From assembly GCF_005519465.1 (NCBI RefSeq), contig NZ_CP027858.1, positions 5,394,001 to 5,458,000 of the forward strand: 64,000 bases of DNA. The letters run 5' to 3'. Both the position numbers and the translations under genes were made by a program. This stretch comes from Streptomyces clavuligerus (lineage in GTDB: Bacteria; Actinomycetota; Actinomycetes; Streptomycetales; Streptomycetaceae). Positions within the stretch are counted from its first letter, which is position 1, and each line of letters starts with the position of its first letter. Positions 25,836 through 34,822 of this stretch are shown one piece after another. The notes under the pieces were generated by a model that did no database searches, had not been told where the DNA came from, and saw nothing but the letters and a program-made list of their open reading frames with translations.

Positions 25836-27283
25836 GTCCGCCGTCCCGGCCGCTCCGGTCGCGCGGGCGGGCCGTCCTCCCGGGCGCCGGGGCCGCCGTC
25901 CAGCGGCAGCCGGACCCAGAGGCGCCAGACCGCGCCCCCGGGGCCCGCCCCCACCGTCCCGGCCCCGGAGCGGCCGCCGAGCAGCGAGGCCCGCTCGCTG
26001 ACTCCGCGCAGCCCCCGGCCGCCGCCCGGCCGCGCCTCCCGGCGGGCGCCCGGCACCGGGTTGTCCATCCGGATCTCCACCGCCGGGCCGCCGGTGCCGC
26101 TGCCGCCGTCGCGGCGACCGATCCACAGCGCCACCGGCGCGCCCCCGCCGTGGCGCAGGGCGTTGGTCAGCCCCTCCTGGACGATCCGGTACGCCTCGCG
26201 GGAGACCCGGCGGGGGACGGCGGAGAAGTCGTCGTCGCCCGTCACCGCCACCGTCAGCCCGCTGCGGGACACCAGCCCCGCCAGCGACTCCAGTCCGGGC
26301 CCCGCCCCGCCCGTCCCGTCCACCACACTCGCCCTGTCCACCCCGTCCGCCCCGTTCATCCCGTCCTCCCGCAGCAGTCCGAGGACCGCGTCCAGCTCGC
26401 CCACCGTGCGCCGGGCGGTCTCCTCGATGGCGGTCAGCGCCTCCTGGACGAACGGGGGGTTCCGCTCCAGCACCCGCAGCGCCGCGCCCGCCTGGAGGGT
26501 GACCGCGCTGAGCGCGTGCCCCACCGAGTCGTGCAGCTCACGGGCGATGCGATTGCGCTCGGCGAGCCGGGCGGCGCGTTCCTCGGCGGCGGCGAGCCGG
26601 TCGGCGGGGGAGGGGCCGAGCAGCCGGGGCGCCGACCAGGACAGCAGCCGTCCGGCCGCCGCCGCGCACCCGGCGAGGGCCAGCAGCATGGCCGTACCGC
26701 CCAGGGGGAGGACGACGAACACCCAGTCCGGGAAGTCGGGCACCCGCAGGGCCCGCCGCAGCGAGGGGAGGAACGGCACCACGATCATGGTCCCGGCCGC
26801 CGGAGGGATCGCCAGCGACGCCCCGCTGACCAGCGCCCCGAGCCCGGAGTGCAGCGCGAACCAGGCCGCCGTGCGCAGCCGGGCCCCCCAGGTCCTGGCG
26901 GGCCCGTCCACCAGAGCCCCGGCCGGGACCCCGCACAGCGCCCGGGCCGCCGCCACCGACAGCGGCCGGGCGACCGGGGCGCACGCGCTCACCGCCGCGA
27001 TCGGCACCGTGAACGCGTACACCTGGAACTGGCTCCGCAGCGACCCCGAGAGCGGTGTGACGTCCGTGGTCACCGGGGCGAGCAGCACGGACGCCAGCAG
27101 CCAGTACGGCATCAGCAGCGCCCCGCCCAGCAGCAGATGGAGCCAGCGCAGCCGGGCGGTCCGGCCGCACAGGGCCCCCAGGGACCGGGCCAGGAAGGGC
27201 AGGACCCGCACGGACCGGGCCGGTAAGGACCGGACGGCCGGCCCTTTGCCCGTGCGCCGTTCCCCCGATGGACCGATCGTCAT
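25832..27283 (-). CDS. NarL-type (HisKA_3) sensor histidine kinase
   Basis: A 483-residue membrane kinase with five or six predicted membrane segments (residues 48-70, 88-112, 140-160, 163-178, 187-212). These are followed by HisKA_3 (ARELHDSVGHALSAVTLQAG, His251) and an ATPase domain (REAYRIVQEGLTNALRHGG, GRGLRGVSERASLLGG). A low-complexity insertion (MNGADGVDRAS and on) separates the two. Such kinases sense through their membrane domain. It is co-translated with its response regulator. No ribosome site is clear at ATG 27283. Confidence 0.9.
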   Translation of the reverse strand: MTIGPSGERRTGKGPAVRSLPARSVRVLPFLARSLGALCGRTARLRWLHLLLGGALLMPYWLLASVLLAPVTTDVTPLSGSLRSQFQVYAFTVPIAAVSACAPVARPLSVAAARALCGVPAGALVDGPARTWGARLRTAAWFALHSGLGALVSGASLAIPPAAGTMIVVPFLPSLRRALRVPDFPDWVFVVLPLGGTAMLLALAGCAAAAGRLLSWSAPRLLGPSPADRLAAAEERAARLAERNRIARELHDSVGHALSAVTLQAGAALRVLERNPPFVQEALTAIEETARRTVGELDAVLGLLREDGMNGADGVDRASVVDGTGGAGPGLESLAGLVSRSGLTVAVTGDDDFSAVPRRVSREAYRIVQEGLTNALRHGGGAPVALWIGRRDGGSGTGGPAVEIRMDNPVPGARREARPGGGRGLRGVSERASLLGGRSGAGTVGAGPGGAVWRLWVRLPLDGGPGAREDGPPARPERPGRRT

Positions 27284-27343
27284 CGGATCAGCGTAAACGG
27301 GGGAACGGGGCGGAACGGGGCGGTCGGCCCATCGCGGGGGTGG

Positions 27344-28123
27344 TCAGAGTCTGCGGGTCGCCAGCGCCAGCCGGTCCCGCGCGTCGAACAGCGCGTCCTT
27401 GATGAGCTGCTCATGGGCCGGGGTGAGCCGGGCCACCGGAACCGAGCAACTGATGGCGTCGCGCGCCGGGGTCCGGTAGGGGATCGCCACGCCGAAGCAG
27501 CGCAGCCCGAGCGTGTTCTCCTCGCGGTCCACCGCGTAGCCCTGCTCCCGGACGGTGTGCAGCTCGCGGATGAGCTTCTCCCGGTCGGTGGTGGTGTGCT
27601 CGGTCAGCGAGGACAGCGTCGGCGGCAGCATCGCGCGCACCTGCTCGTCGCTGTAGGTGGCGAGCAGCGCCTTGCCGAGGGAGGTGGAGTGCGCGGGCAG
27701 TCTGCGGCCCACCCGGGTGAACGGGCGCAGATAGTGCTGGGACTGACGGGTGGCCAGATAGACCACATTGGTGCCGTCGAGCCGGGCGAGGTGGATGGTC
27801 TCGGTGGTGTCGTCGGAGAGCCGGTCCAGGGTGGGGCGGGCCGCCGCGACGACCTCGTCGCCGTCGATGTAGGACGTGCCGACGAGCAGGGCGCGCACCC
27901 CGATGCCGTACCGGGTGCCGGTCGCGTCGGTCTCCACCCAGCCCAGCTCCACCAGGGTGCGCAGCAGCATGTAGAGGCTGGATTTGGGGTAGCCCACTGC
28001 CTCCTGGACGGCGGCGAGGGAGTGCATACCGGGGCGTCCGGCGAAGTACTCCAGCAACTCCACCGTGCGCACTGCGGACTTGACCTGTGATCCACCGGAC
28101 CCACCGGAATCGACCGTCGGCAT
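27344..28123 (-). CDS. IclR-family transcriptional regulator
   Basis: A 259-residue regulator. The N-terminal winged helix has VKSAVRTVELLEYFAGRP and VQEAVGYPKSSLYMLLRTL. The effector domain has PAHSTSLGKALLATYS, GYAVDREENTLGLRCFGVAIPYR and a conserved Cys in ISCSVPVARLTP. It is divergent from the 2,5-dioxovalerate dehydrogenase gene (236 bp apart) and is probably the local regulator of sugar-acid catabolism, a common role for IclR proteins. ATG 28123 has AGGGG upstream. The long N-terminal SGGSGG segment is typical of streptomycete members. Confidence 0.9.
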   Translation of the reverse strand: MPTVDSGGSGGSQVKSAVRTVELLEYFAGRPGMHSLAAVQEAVGYPKSSLYMLLRTLVELGWVETDATGTRYGIGVRALLVGTSYIDGDEVVAAARPTLDRLSDDTTETIHLARLDGTNVVYLATRQSQHYLRPFTRVGRRLPAHSTSLGKALLATYSDEQVRAMLPPTLSSLTEHTTTDREKLIRELHTVREQGYAVDREENTLGLRCFGVAIPYRTPARDAISCSVPVARLTPAHEQLIKDALFDARDRLALATRRL

Positions 28124-28269
28124 CGCTCTACGCCCCTTCTCGACCGCGCGGTACTGCCGACCGCGCGGAACCGGCCGCGCGGGCTCTCAAGACCGCGCGG
28201 GCTCCCTCGACCTGCCTTCGTGGACGACTTCTTGACCGTGCTGAACGCCCGGAAATAGAGTCCCCTTGC

Positions 28270-28316
28270 CATTCATCACCAGGAACGGCGTTCACCATAC
28301 CGAATGCAGCCTGGTG
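28270..28316. promoter_or_regulatory. Nested inverted repeats between iclR-type and aldehyde dehydrogenase genes
   Basis: CATTC (28270) pairs with GAATG (28302), and CACCAGG (28277-28283) with CCTGGTG (28310-28316). The site lies 44 bp before the dehydrogenase start and is a candidate IclR operator. Spacing between arms is wide, so this is tentative. Confidence 0.3.
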
Positions 28317-28359
28317 CGGGCGGACCTCAGAGGGAAGAAAATCCAGGAAGGAAGCCGCA

Positions 28360-29988
28360 GTGGCAGCAGCACCGGTCTGGAGCGTCGATCCCCGTACCGG
28401 GGACAGGCGTGAGCAGGTCACCGTCGAGTCCACGGCCGAGGACGTCGACCGGGCCGTGCGCGCGGCCCACGCGGCCCGGGGCGCCCTCGCCGACCGGGCC
28501 CCGCGCATCCGGCTGCTGACCGCCGCCGCCGACGCGCTCGACGGCGCGCGGGAGCGGATCGTCGCCACCGCCGACGCCGAGACCGCGCTCGGGGCGGCCC
28601 GGCTCACCGGGGAACTGGCCCGCACCACCGCCCAGTTGCGGGCCTTCGCCGAGGCCGTGGCCGAGGGGGCCTTCCTCGACATCCGGATCGACCACGCCGA
28701 CGGCAGCCGCACCCCGCCCTGGCCGGATCTGCGGCGCTACCGGGTGCCGCTCGGCGTCGTCGCCGTCTACGCCGCGAGCAACTTCCCGCTGGCCTTCTCC
28801 GTCCCCGGCGGCGACACCGCCAGCGCGCTCGCCGCGGGCTGCCCCGTCGTCGTCAAGGCCCACCCCGGCCACCCCGCCACCTCGGAGCTGTGCGCCGGGC
28901 TGCTGCGCGGCGCCGCCCGCGCGGCGGGGGTCGACGAGGACGCCGTCACCCTGCTGCACGGCTTCGACGCGGGCGTCGGGCTGATCCGCCATCCGCTCGT
29001 GGCCGCCGCCGGGTTCACCGGGTCGGTACGGGGCGGACGCGCGCTGCACGACCTCGCCGCCGCCCGGCCCGTGCCCATCCCCTTCCACGGCGAGCTGGGC
29101 TCCCTCAACCCCGTCGTCGTCACCGGGGCGGCGGCGGCCGAGCGCGCCGAGTGCATCGGCGCGGGGCTCGCGGGCTCGATGACCCTGGGCGAGGGGCAGT
29201 TCTGCACCAAGCCCGGTCTGGTGCTCGTCCCGGAGGGCCCCGGCGGCGACCGGCTGCTGACCGCGCTGACCGAGGGCGTCGCCGACCGGGCCCCCGGGGT
29301 GCTGCTCGACCACCGGATGCGGACCGCGTTCCTCGACGGGGTGGCGGAGCGGCTGCGGCTGCCCTCGGTCACGGCGCCCGCCGCCCCCGGACCGGGCGAC
29401 GGCGAGCACACCGTCACGGCGGGCTTCCTCACCGTCCCCGCCCGGCTGCTGACCGCCGGGGGGCCGCACGATCTGCTGCTCGACGAGTGCTTCGGCCCCG
29501 TCACCGTCGTCGCCCGCTACACCTCCGACGAGGAGGCCGCCGCCGTGCTCGACCGGCTCCCCGGCAACCTCACCGCGACTCTTCAACTCTCCACGGAAGA
29601 GGCGCGGGGCGGGGAGACGCCCCCGGAGACGGGAAGGGATGCCGGGGCGGGACGGGACGCGGACGCGGCGGACGGCGGGGGCACGGCGGACGGCGGCGGG
29701 GGCACGGCCGCCGGGCTGCTCGCCCGGCTCACCCCGCTCGCCGGGCGGATTCTCGTCGACGGCTGGCCCACCGGGGTCGCCGTCGCCCCCGCCCAGCACC
29801 ACGGCGGGCCCTACCCGGCCACCACCTCCACGGGCACCTCCGTCGGCGCCACCGCCGTCGAGCGCTGGCTGCGGCCCGTCACCTACCAGTCCACCCCGGA
29901 CCCGCTGCTCCCGCCCGAGCTGCGCGAGGACAACCCCCTGGGGCTGCCGCGCAGGGTGGACGGGAGGCCGCGGCCCGGGGCAGGCTGA
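28360..29988 (+). CDS. 2,5-dioxovalerate (2-oxoglutarate semialdehyde) dehydrogenase
   Basis: A 542-residue NAD(P)-dependent aldehyde dehydrogenase that finishes oxidative uronate or pentonate breakdown by forming 2-oxoglutarate (EC 1.2.1.26). The segment YAASNFPLAFSVPGGDTASA is specific to this subfamily; VVVKAHPGHPATSEL, ELGSLNPV (catalytic Glu) and GEGQFCTKPG (catalytic Cys) follow. GTG 28360 has AGGAAGGAAG upstream. Residues about 410-450 are a low-complexity Asp/Gly/Ala insertion (ADGGGTADGGGG) near the C-terminus, absent from homologues. The gene is 4.9 kb from the dehydratase genes but fits their product exactly. Confidence 0.88.
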   Translation: MAAAPVWSVDPRTGDRREQVTVESTAEDVDRAVRAAHAARGALADRAPRIRLLTAAADALDGARERIVATADAETALGAARLTGELARTTAQLRAFAEAVAEGAFLDIRIDHADGSRTPPWPDLRRYRVPLGVVAVYAASNFPLAFSVPGGDTASALAAGCPVVVKAHPGHPATSELCAGLLRGAARAAGVDEDAVTLLHGFDAGVGLIRHPLVAAAGFTGSVRGGRALHDLAAARPVPIPFHGELGSLNPVVVTGAAAAERAECIGAGLAGSMTLGEGQFCTKPGLVLVPEGPGGDRLLTALTEGVADRAPGVLLDHRMRTAFLDGVAERLRLPSVTAPAAPGPGDGEHTVTAGFLTVPARLLTAGGPHDLLLDECFGPVTVVARYTSDEEAAAVLDRLPGNLTATLQLSTEEARGGETPPETGRDAGAGRDADAADGGGTADGGGGTAAGLLARLTPLAGRILVDGWPTGVAVAPAQHHGGPYPATTSTGTSVGATAVERWLRPVTYQSTPDPLLPPELREDNPLGLPRRVDGRPRPGAG

Positions 29989-29992
29989 GCCC

Positions 29993-30616
29993 GTGACGGA
30001 CGACGACGCGACGCTCCACCTGCCCGAACTCCCCTTCCCGCTGCGGCCCCACGGACCCGGCGGCGGCTGGTCCTACGAGGACGGCGTGCTCACCGGGCGG
30101 GCCGGTGCCCGCCAGGACCGCTTCGTCCCGCCCGCCGGGGACGCGCTCGACCCCGCGTCCGACGCGCCCCGGCTGCTGGCCGCGCCGACGGGGGACTTCC
30201 AGCTCGCCGCCCGGGTCACGGTCGGCTTCGCCGCGCCCTTCGACGCCGGGGTGCTCACCGTGCAGGCGGGGGAGCGGGAGTGGGCGAAACTCTGTCTGGA
30301 GCTGTCCCCCCGGCGGCCCACCATCTGCACCGTCGTCACCCGGGGCCACTCGGACGACGCCAACGCCTGGGAGGTCGAAGGCGACACGGCCTGGCTGCGG
30401 ATCAGCCGCACCGGGCGGGCCTTCGCCTGCCACGCCTCCGCCGACGGCGAGCGGTGGACCTTCGTCCGCACCTTCACCCTCGGCACGGACCGGCAGGCGC
30501 GGACGGCCCTGGCCGGCTTCATGGCGCAGTCCCCGACGGGGGAGGGGTGCGCGGTGCGCTTCGACCGGATCACCTACCGCCCGTACGCCCCGGCCGGGCT
30601 GCGCGACGGCTCCTGA
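29993..30616 (+). CDS. DUF1349 (concanavalin-like lectin fold) protein
   Basis: A 207-residue protein of the DUF1349 family, a jelly-roll fold sometimes annotated 'regulation of enolase 1'. Typical segments are FQLAARVTVGFAAPFDAGVL, EWAKLCLELSP, VTRGHSDDANAW, WLRISRTGRAFACHAS and GEGCAVRFDRI. GTG 29993 starts 4 bases after the dehydrogenase stop, so the two genes are in one operon. No signal peptide is seen. The fold suggests carbohydrate binding, which fits a sugar-acid operon, but no activity is proven for this subfamily. Confidence 0.8.
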   Translation: MTDDDATLHLPELPFPLRPHGPGGGWSYEDGVLTGRAGARQDRFVPPAGDALDPASDAPRLLAAPTGDFQLAARVTVGFAAPFDAGVLTVQAGEREWAKLCLELSPRRPTICTVVTRGHSDDANAWEVEGDTAWLRISRTGRAFACHASADGERWTFVRTFTLGTDRQARTALAGFMAQSPTGEGCAVRFDRITYRPYAPAGLRDGS

Positions 30617-30745
30617 ACCGCCGCCCCGGGCCCGCAGCCGGGCGGCGGCCCGCGCGCGGCGGGGGCGCGGATTCCGGACGCGCGCCCCGGCGCGTGACCA
30701 CCGGCGCGATTGACCGGACGGGCGCCGGGCGCCAGGGTGGACGCC

Positions 30746-31801
30746 ATGGAGAAGACGCTCGGTGAGGGAGAGTTCACGCCGGAGGGCACCTATCTGAACA
30801 CCTCGGTCAGCGGGTTGCTGCCCGCCCGCGCCGCCGCGGCGGTCGGCGTGCTGACCCGGGCACTGACCACGGGGCGGCACGGCGGCCCGGACAACGGGTC
30901 CGCCATCACCGCCGCCCGCCGGTCCTTCGCCGGGATCGCCCATGTGCCCGAGGACCGCGTCGCCATCGGCAGCTCGGTCGCGGTCCATGTCGCACTCGTC
31001 GCCCAGGCCCTGCCGCCGGGCGCGGAAGTCCTCTTCCCCGAGGGCGAGTACAGCTCCGTCGTCACCCCCTTCACCGTCCGCGGCGACCTCCGGGTCCGTT
31101 ACGCGCCCCTGGAGGCCCTGGCCGACGCCGTCCGCCCCGGCACGGCGCTGGTGGCGTTCTCCACCGTCCAGTCCGCCGACGGCCGGATCGCCGACTCCGC
31201 CGCCGTCCGCGAGGCCGCCGCCGCCCACGGGGCGCGCACGCTCGCCGACGCCAGCCAGTCCGCCGGATGGCTGCCGCTGGCGGCGGGCGACTGGGACTAC
31301 ACCGTCACCGCCGCCTACAAGTTCCTGCTCTGCCCGCGCGGGGTCTCGTTCCTCACCGTCGGCGAGGACGCCCAGGACTCCCTCGTCCCCATCCACGCCG
31401 GTCCTTCGGCGGGGGAGCGGCAGTGGACGTTCTACGGGCCGGTCGAGGACCTCGCCCCGTCCGCCCGGCGCTACGACGAGACCCCGGCCACCCTCCCGTA
31501 CCACGCCGCCGGGCCCGCGCTGGCCCTGCTGGAGGAGATCGGGATCGACGCCGTCCACGCGCACGCCACGGGGCTCGCCCGGCGGTTCCGCGAGGGGCTG
31601 ACGGCGCTCGGGCACCGGCCGCTGCCCGGCGACTCGGCGATCGTCGCCGTACCGGGGCTCGGCGGGCAGGCCGCCGGACTGGCGCGCGGCGGGGTGGCCG
31701 TCTCGGCCCGCGCCGGGAATCTGCGGGCCGCCTTCCACCTCTACAACTCCGCCGCCGACGTGGACCGGGCACTCGACGCGCTCGCGGCACTGACCGGATG
31801 A
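30746..31801 (+). CDS. Class V PLP-dependent aminotransferase family protein
   Basis: A 351-residue PLP enzyme of the cysteine-desulfurase/isopenicillin-epimerase superfamily. It starts MEKTLGEGEFTPEGTYLN. The PLP Lys is in VTAAYKFLLCPRG; the preceding ADASQSAGWLPL holds the cofactor Asp; SVSGLLP and GPVEDLAPSARRYDE are other blocks. It lacks the conserved Cys loop of true desulfurases, so the reaction is probably transamination or epimerisation of an unknown amine. ATG 30746 has AGGGTGG upstream. It stands alone between the DUF1349 gene and the convergent MarR gene. Confidence 0.75.
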   Translation: MEKTLGEGEFTPEGTYLNTSVSGLLPARAAAAVGVLTRALTTGRHGGPDNGSAITAARRSFAGIAHVPEDRVAIGSSVAVHVALVAQALPPGAEVLFPEGEYSSVVTPFTVRGDLRVRYAPLEALADAVRPGTALVAFSTVQSADGRIADSAAVREAAAAHGARTLADASQSAGWLPLAAGDWDYTVTAAYKFLLCPRGVSFLTVGEDAQDSLVPIHAGPSAGERQWTFYGPVEDLAPSARRYDETPATLPYHAAGPALALLEEIGIDAVHAHATGLARRFREGLTALGHRPLPGDSAIVAVPGLGGQAAGLARGGVAVSARAGNLRAAFHLYNSAADVDRALDALAALTG

Positions 31802-31965
31802 CGGCGCGGGCCGACTGACGGCATCGACCCGGTGACGGCGCCGATCCGGTGACGGCGCAGGCCGGACGGGGACGCCCGCCGGACGACGGCGCCGCGCGCA
31901 CCCGGAGTGGCGCCCCCCCCGCCGGAACGGACAGGGCGGGCGCCCCGGGAGGGCCCGCGCCGCGC

Positions 31966-32538
31966 TCAGCAGACCTCGTTGCGCGCCTCCGCGGAGCACT
32001 CCGACGTCTGCGCGCAGAGGTTTTCGGACACCTTCCCCAGCAGCCGTATCAGCTCGGCCCGCTCCTCGTCCGCGAGCCCCGCGAGGGTCTGCTCCTCCAG
32101 CCGCGCCCAGGCCCGTTCCACTTCCTCCCGCAGCTCATGGCCCCGTTCCGTCGCCTCCACCAGCGCGGCCCTGCGGTCGGCGGGGTCGGGGCTGCGGCGC
32201 ACCTGGCCGGATTGTTCGAGCCGCTGGAGCATCTTCGTCACGGTGGACGGGTCCAGCTCCAGTTTCCTGATCAGCTCCGACTGGCGCACCGGTCCGCGCT
32301 CCCACAGCAGGGTCATCAGGATCTCCTGCCCCGGGTAGAGGCCGAGCCCGCGCAGCAGCTTCGCCGCGGCCAGCCGGTGCAGTCTGCTGATCCTGGCGAT
32401 CTCACGGCTCGCGGGCCCGTCGAGCAGGCACTCCAGCCGCTGCGGGCCGGTGGTGCACTCCCCGGCCGGAGCCGGCCCGGCCTCGGGTGCCGCAGCCTTG
32501 GATGCCGTGGCCTCGGATGTCATGGCCTCGGGTGTCAT
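31966..32538 (-). CDS. MarR-family transcriptional regulator
   Basis: A 190-residue regulator. A 40-residue Ala/Pro-rich N-terminus is followed by a MarR winged helix: LRGLGLYPGQEILMTLLWE, QSELIRKLELDPSTVTKMLQ, RRSPDPADRRAALVEATE. ATG 32538 has CGAGGAGG upstream. It is divergent from the Old Yellow Enzyme gene, with three matching palindromes in between. One lies next to a TAAAAT -10 (32631-32636, minus strand), so autorepression is likely. Cys residues near the C-terminus (NLCAQTSEC and the terminal Cys) might sense electrophiles. Confidence 0.9.
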   Translation of the reverse strand: MTPEAMTSEATASKAAAPEAGPAPAGECTTGPQRLECLLDGPASREIARISRLHRLAAAKLLRGLGLYPGQEILMTLLWERGPVRQSELIRKLELDPSTVTKMLQRLEQSGQVRRSPDPADRRAALVEATERGHELREEVERAWARLEEQTLAGLADEERAELIRLLGKVSENLCAQTSECSAEARNEVC

Positions 32539-32638
32539 GGGGCCTCCTCGGGGTGACGTGGTCGGGTGGCGGTGGTCGGCGCAGTCCCCCTCGACCGCTG
32601 GTGTCCACTGTCGGGCATCCGGTTCCGGAAATTTTACC

Positions 32639-32716
32639 TTGGTCGACCAAGTGAATGCGCTACAGTGGCTCGCGGCGCACATGATTGGCCGACCACATAA
32701 TTATTTGGTCGACCAC
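32639..32716. promoter_or_regulatory. Three TTGGTCGACCAA operators between marR and the ene-reductase gene
   Basis: TTGGTCGACCAA at 32639-32650 is a perfect palindrome. TTGGCCGACCAC (32685-32696) and TTGGTCGACCAC (32705-32716) are near copies. The second and third are 20 bp apart, about two helical turns, and overlap a CATAAT -10-like element (32696-32701) for the reductase gene. They are probably bound by the divergent MarR protein. Confidence 0.7.
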
Positions 32717-32733
32717 TTATCCTTGGAGATCCC

Positions 32734-33816
32734 ATGCCCACCGCGTTCGACACCTTCGACCTCGCCGGCGTCCCGCTCACGAACCGCATCGCCATGGCCC
32801 CCATGACCCGCAGCCGCGCCCACGGCCCCGGCCTCACCCCGACCGCCGAGACCGTCCGCTACTACGCCCAGCGCGCCGGGGCGGGGCTGATCGTCACCGA
32901 GGGCATCCAGCCGTCCGTCACCGGACAGGGCTACCCCCACACCCCCGGTCTGCACAGCGCCGAGCAGATCGCGGCCTGGCGCACGGTCACCGACGCCGTC
33001 CACGAGCGGGGCGGAAGGATCTTCGCCCAGCTCATGCACACCGGCCGCACCGGCCACCCGTCGCTCTTCCCGGACGGCCGCGCGAGCGTGGCCCCGTCCG
33101 CGGTCACCGCCGCGGGACAGCTCTACACCGGCGAGGGCATGAAGGACTTCACCGAGCCGCACGCCCTGACCGCCGAGGAGATCCCCGGGGTGATCGAGGA
33201 GTTCGCCCAGGCCGCGGCGAACGCCGTCGAGGCCGGTTTCGACGGGGTGGAGCTGCATGGCGCGAACGGCTATCTCATCAGCCAGTTCCTCGCCTCCAAC
33301 ACCAATCTGCGCACCGATGGGTGGGGCGGTTCCACCGAGGGCCGCATCCGCTTCGCCGTGGAGGTGACCCGGGCCGTCGCGGCCCGGATCGGCGGGCACC
33401 GCACCGCCATCCGGATCTCCCCGGCCAATACGTTCAACGACATCTCGGAGAGCGACCCGCACACGCTCTACCCCGCCCTCGTCCGGGAGCTGGAACCGCT
33501 GGACCTGGCCTATCTCCACATCACCGAGACATCGGCCGAGGCCCGGGAGATCACCCGGGCGCTGCGCGCGCAGTACGGCGGGACCGTCGTGCTCAACCCG
33601 GTCACCGAGGGGCCGACCGACCACCGGGCGCTCCCGCTGATCGAGGAGGGCCTGGCCGATCTCCTCTCCTTCGGCGCGCTCTTCCTCGCCAACCCCGACC
33701 TGCCCGCGCGGCTGCGCGGCCTCGGCCCGTACAACACCCCCGACCTGACCACCTTCTACGGCGGGGGCGGGACGGGGTACACCGACTACCCCGCGCTGGA
33801 GACGACGGCCGTCTGA
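32734..33816 (+). CDS. Old Yellow Enzyme family ene-reductase (NemA-like)
   Basis: A 360-residue FMN-dependent alkene reductase. Conserved blocks are NRIAMAPMTRSRA, LIVTEGIQPSVTGQGYPHTPG, FAQLMHTGR, GFDGVELHGANGYLISQFL (active-site His-Asn type), NLRTDGWGGS and LADLLSFGALFLANPDLP. It reduces activated C=C bonds and nitro groups with NADPH in the cytoplasm. ATG 32734 has TTGGAG upstream. MarR-controlled ene-reductases usually answer electrophilic or quinone stress, which fits the divergent layout. A strong hairpin follows at 33846. Confidence 0.92.
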   Translation: MPTAFDTFDLAGVPLTNRIAMAPMTRSRAHGPGLTPTAETVRYYAQRAGAGLIVTEGIQPSVTGQGYPHTPGLHSAEQIAAWRTVTDAVHERGGRIFAQLMHTGRTGHPSLFPDGRASVAPSAVTAAGQLYTGEGMKDFTEPHALTAEEIPGVIEEFAQAAANAVEAGFDGVELHGANGYLISQFLASNTNLRTDGWGGSTEGRIRFAVEVTRAVAARIGGHRTAIRISPANTFNDISESDPHTLYPALVRELEPLDLAYLHITETSAEAREITRALRAQYGGTVVLNPVTEGPTDHRALPLIEEGLADLLSFGALFLANPDLPARLRGLGPYNTPDLTTFYGGGGTGYTDYPALETTAV

Positions 33817-33845
33817 CCCCCGGCCACCGGGCCGCCGGACGCGGC

Positions 33846-33878
33846 GGGGCCGGGACACACGGGGGTGGTCCCGGCCCC
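33846..33878 (+). terminator. Bidirectional hairpin between the ene-reductase and ectD
   Basis: Perfect 11-bp arms (33846-33856 and 33868-33878) with an 11-base loop lie between the convergent stops at 33816 and 33927. Confidence 0.7.
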
Positions 33879-33926
33879 ACCGCCGCCCACCGGGCGCGCG
33901 GTCCGCGCGGCAGCGGCCCGACGGGG

Positions 33927-34820
33927 TCAGCGCACCGGTGTGAAGTCCCGCGCGCCGATGAACTCCGGCCGGGGCGCCGGAGCCGCGTACGGCCCTACGG
34001 CCGCGTTCTCCACACTGTTGAAGACGATGAACACATTGCTCCGGGGGAACGGGGTGATGTTGTCCCCCGAACCGTGCATGCAGTTGCAGTCGAACCAGGT
34101 CGCCGACCCCGCCCGCCCGGTGAGCAGCCGGATGCCGTGCGCGTCGGCGAGCCGGGTCAGGGCGGCGTCCGACGGGGTGCCCACCTGCTGCATCCGCAGC
34201 GAGGTCCGGTAGTTCTCCTCGGGTGTGGCCCCCGCGCACCCCAGGAAGGTCCGGTGCGACCCGGGCATGATCATCAGCCCGCCGTTGGTGTCGTGGTTCT
34301 CGGTGAGCGCGATGGAGACGGAGACCGCGCGCATCCCGGGCAGCCCGTCCTCCGCGTGCCAGGTCTCGAAGTCCGAGTGCCAGTAGAAGCCGGAGGCGCC
34401 GAAGCCGGGCTTCACATTGATCCGGGACTGATGGACATAGACGTCCGAGCCGAGGATCTGCCGGGCCCGCCCCACCACCCGCTCGTCGCGGACCAGGGCG
34501 GCGAACACCTCGCTGATCCGGTGCACCTCGAAGATCGAGCGCACCTCACGGGAGTTCGGCTCCACGATCGCGCGCTCGTCGGCGCGCACGGCGGGATCGG
34601 CGACCAGCCGCTCCAGCTCGGACCGGTACAGGGCGACCTCGGCGTCCGAGATCATGTCCGCGACGGGGAGGAAACCGTCCCGCTCGTACGCCAGCAGTTC
34701 AGCGGCGGTCGCCGGGCCTGGGGCGCCCGGGGCCGACCAGACCACCGGGTCCCGGCGGGGGACGGCCGCCTCCCGCGCGCCGCGGGTCGGGTAGGCATCG
34801 GCCGGTACGGAAGCGGTCAT
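33927..34820 (-). CDS. ectD: Ectoine hydroxylase
   Basis: A 297-residue Fe(II)/2-oxoglutarate dioxygenase converting ectoine to 5-hydroxyectoine. The iron site is in FYWHSDFETWH and CMHGSGDN; INVKPGFGASGFYWHSD and LMIMPGSHRTFLGCAG are EctD signatures. ATG 34820 follows GGAGG by 7 bases; ATG 34826 is too close to that site. It is the last gene of ectABCD, only 2 bases after the ectC stop. Confidence 0.95.
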   Translation of the reverse strand: MTASVPADAYPTRGAREAAVPRRDPVVWSAPGAPGPATAAELLAYERDGFLPVADMISDAEVALYRSELERLVADPAVRADERAIVEPNSREVRSIFEVHRISEVFAALVRDERVVGRARQILGSDVYVHQSRINVKPGFGASGFYWHSDFETWHAEDGLPGMRAVSVSIALTENHDTNGGLMIMPGSHRTFLGCAGATPEENYRTSLRMQQVGTPSDAALTRLADAHGIRLLTGRAGSATWFDCNCMHGSGDNITPFPRSNVFIVFNSVENAAVGPYAAPAPRPEFIGARDFTPVR

Positions 34821-34822
34821 GA

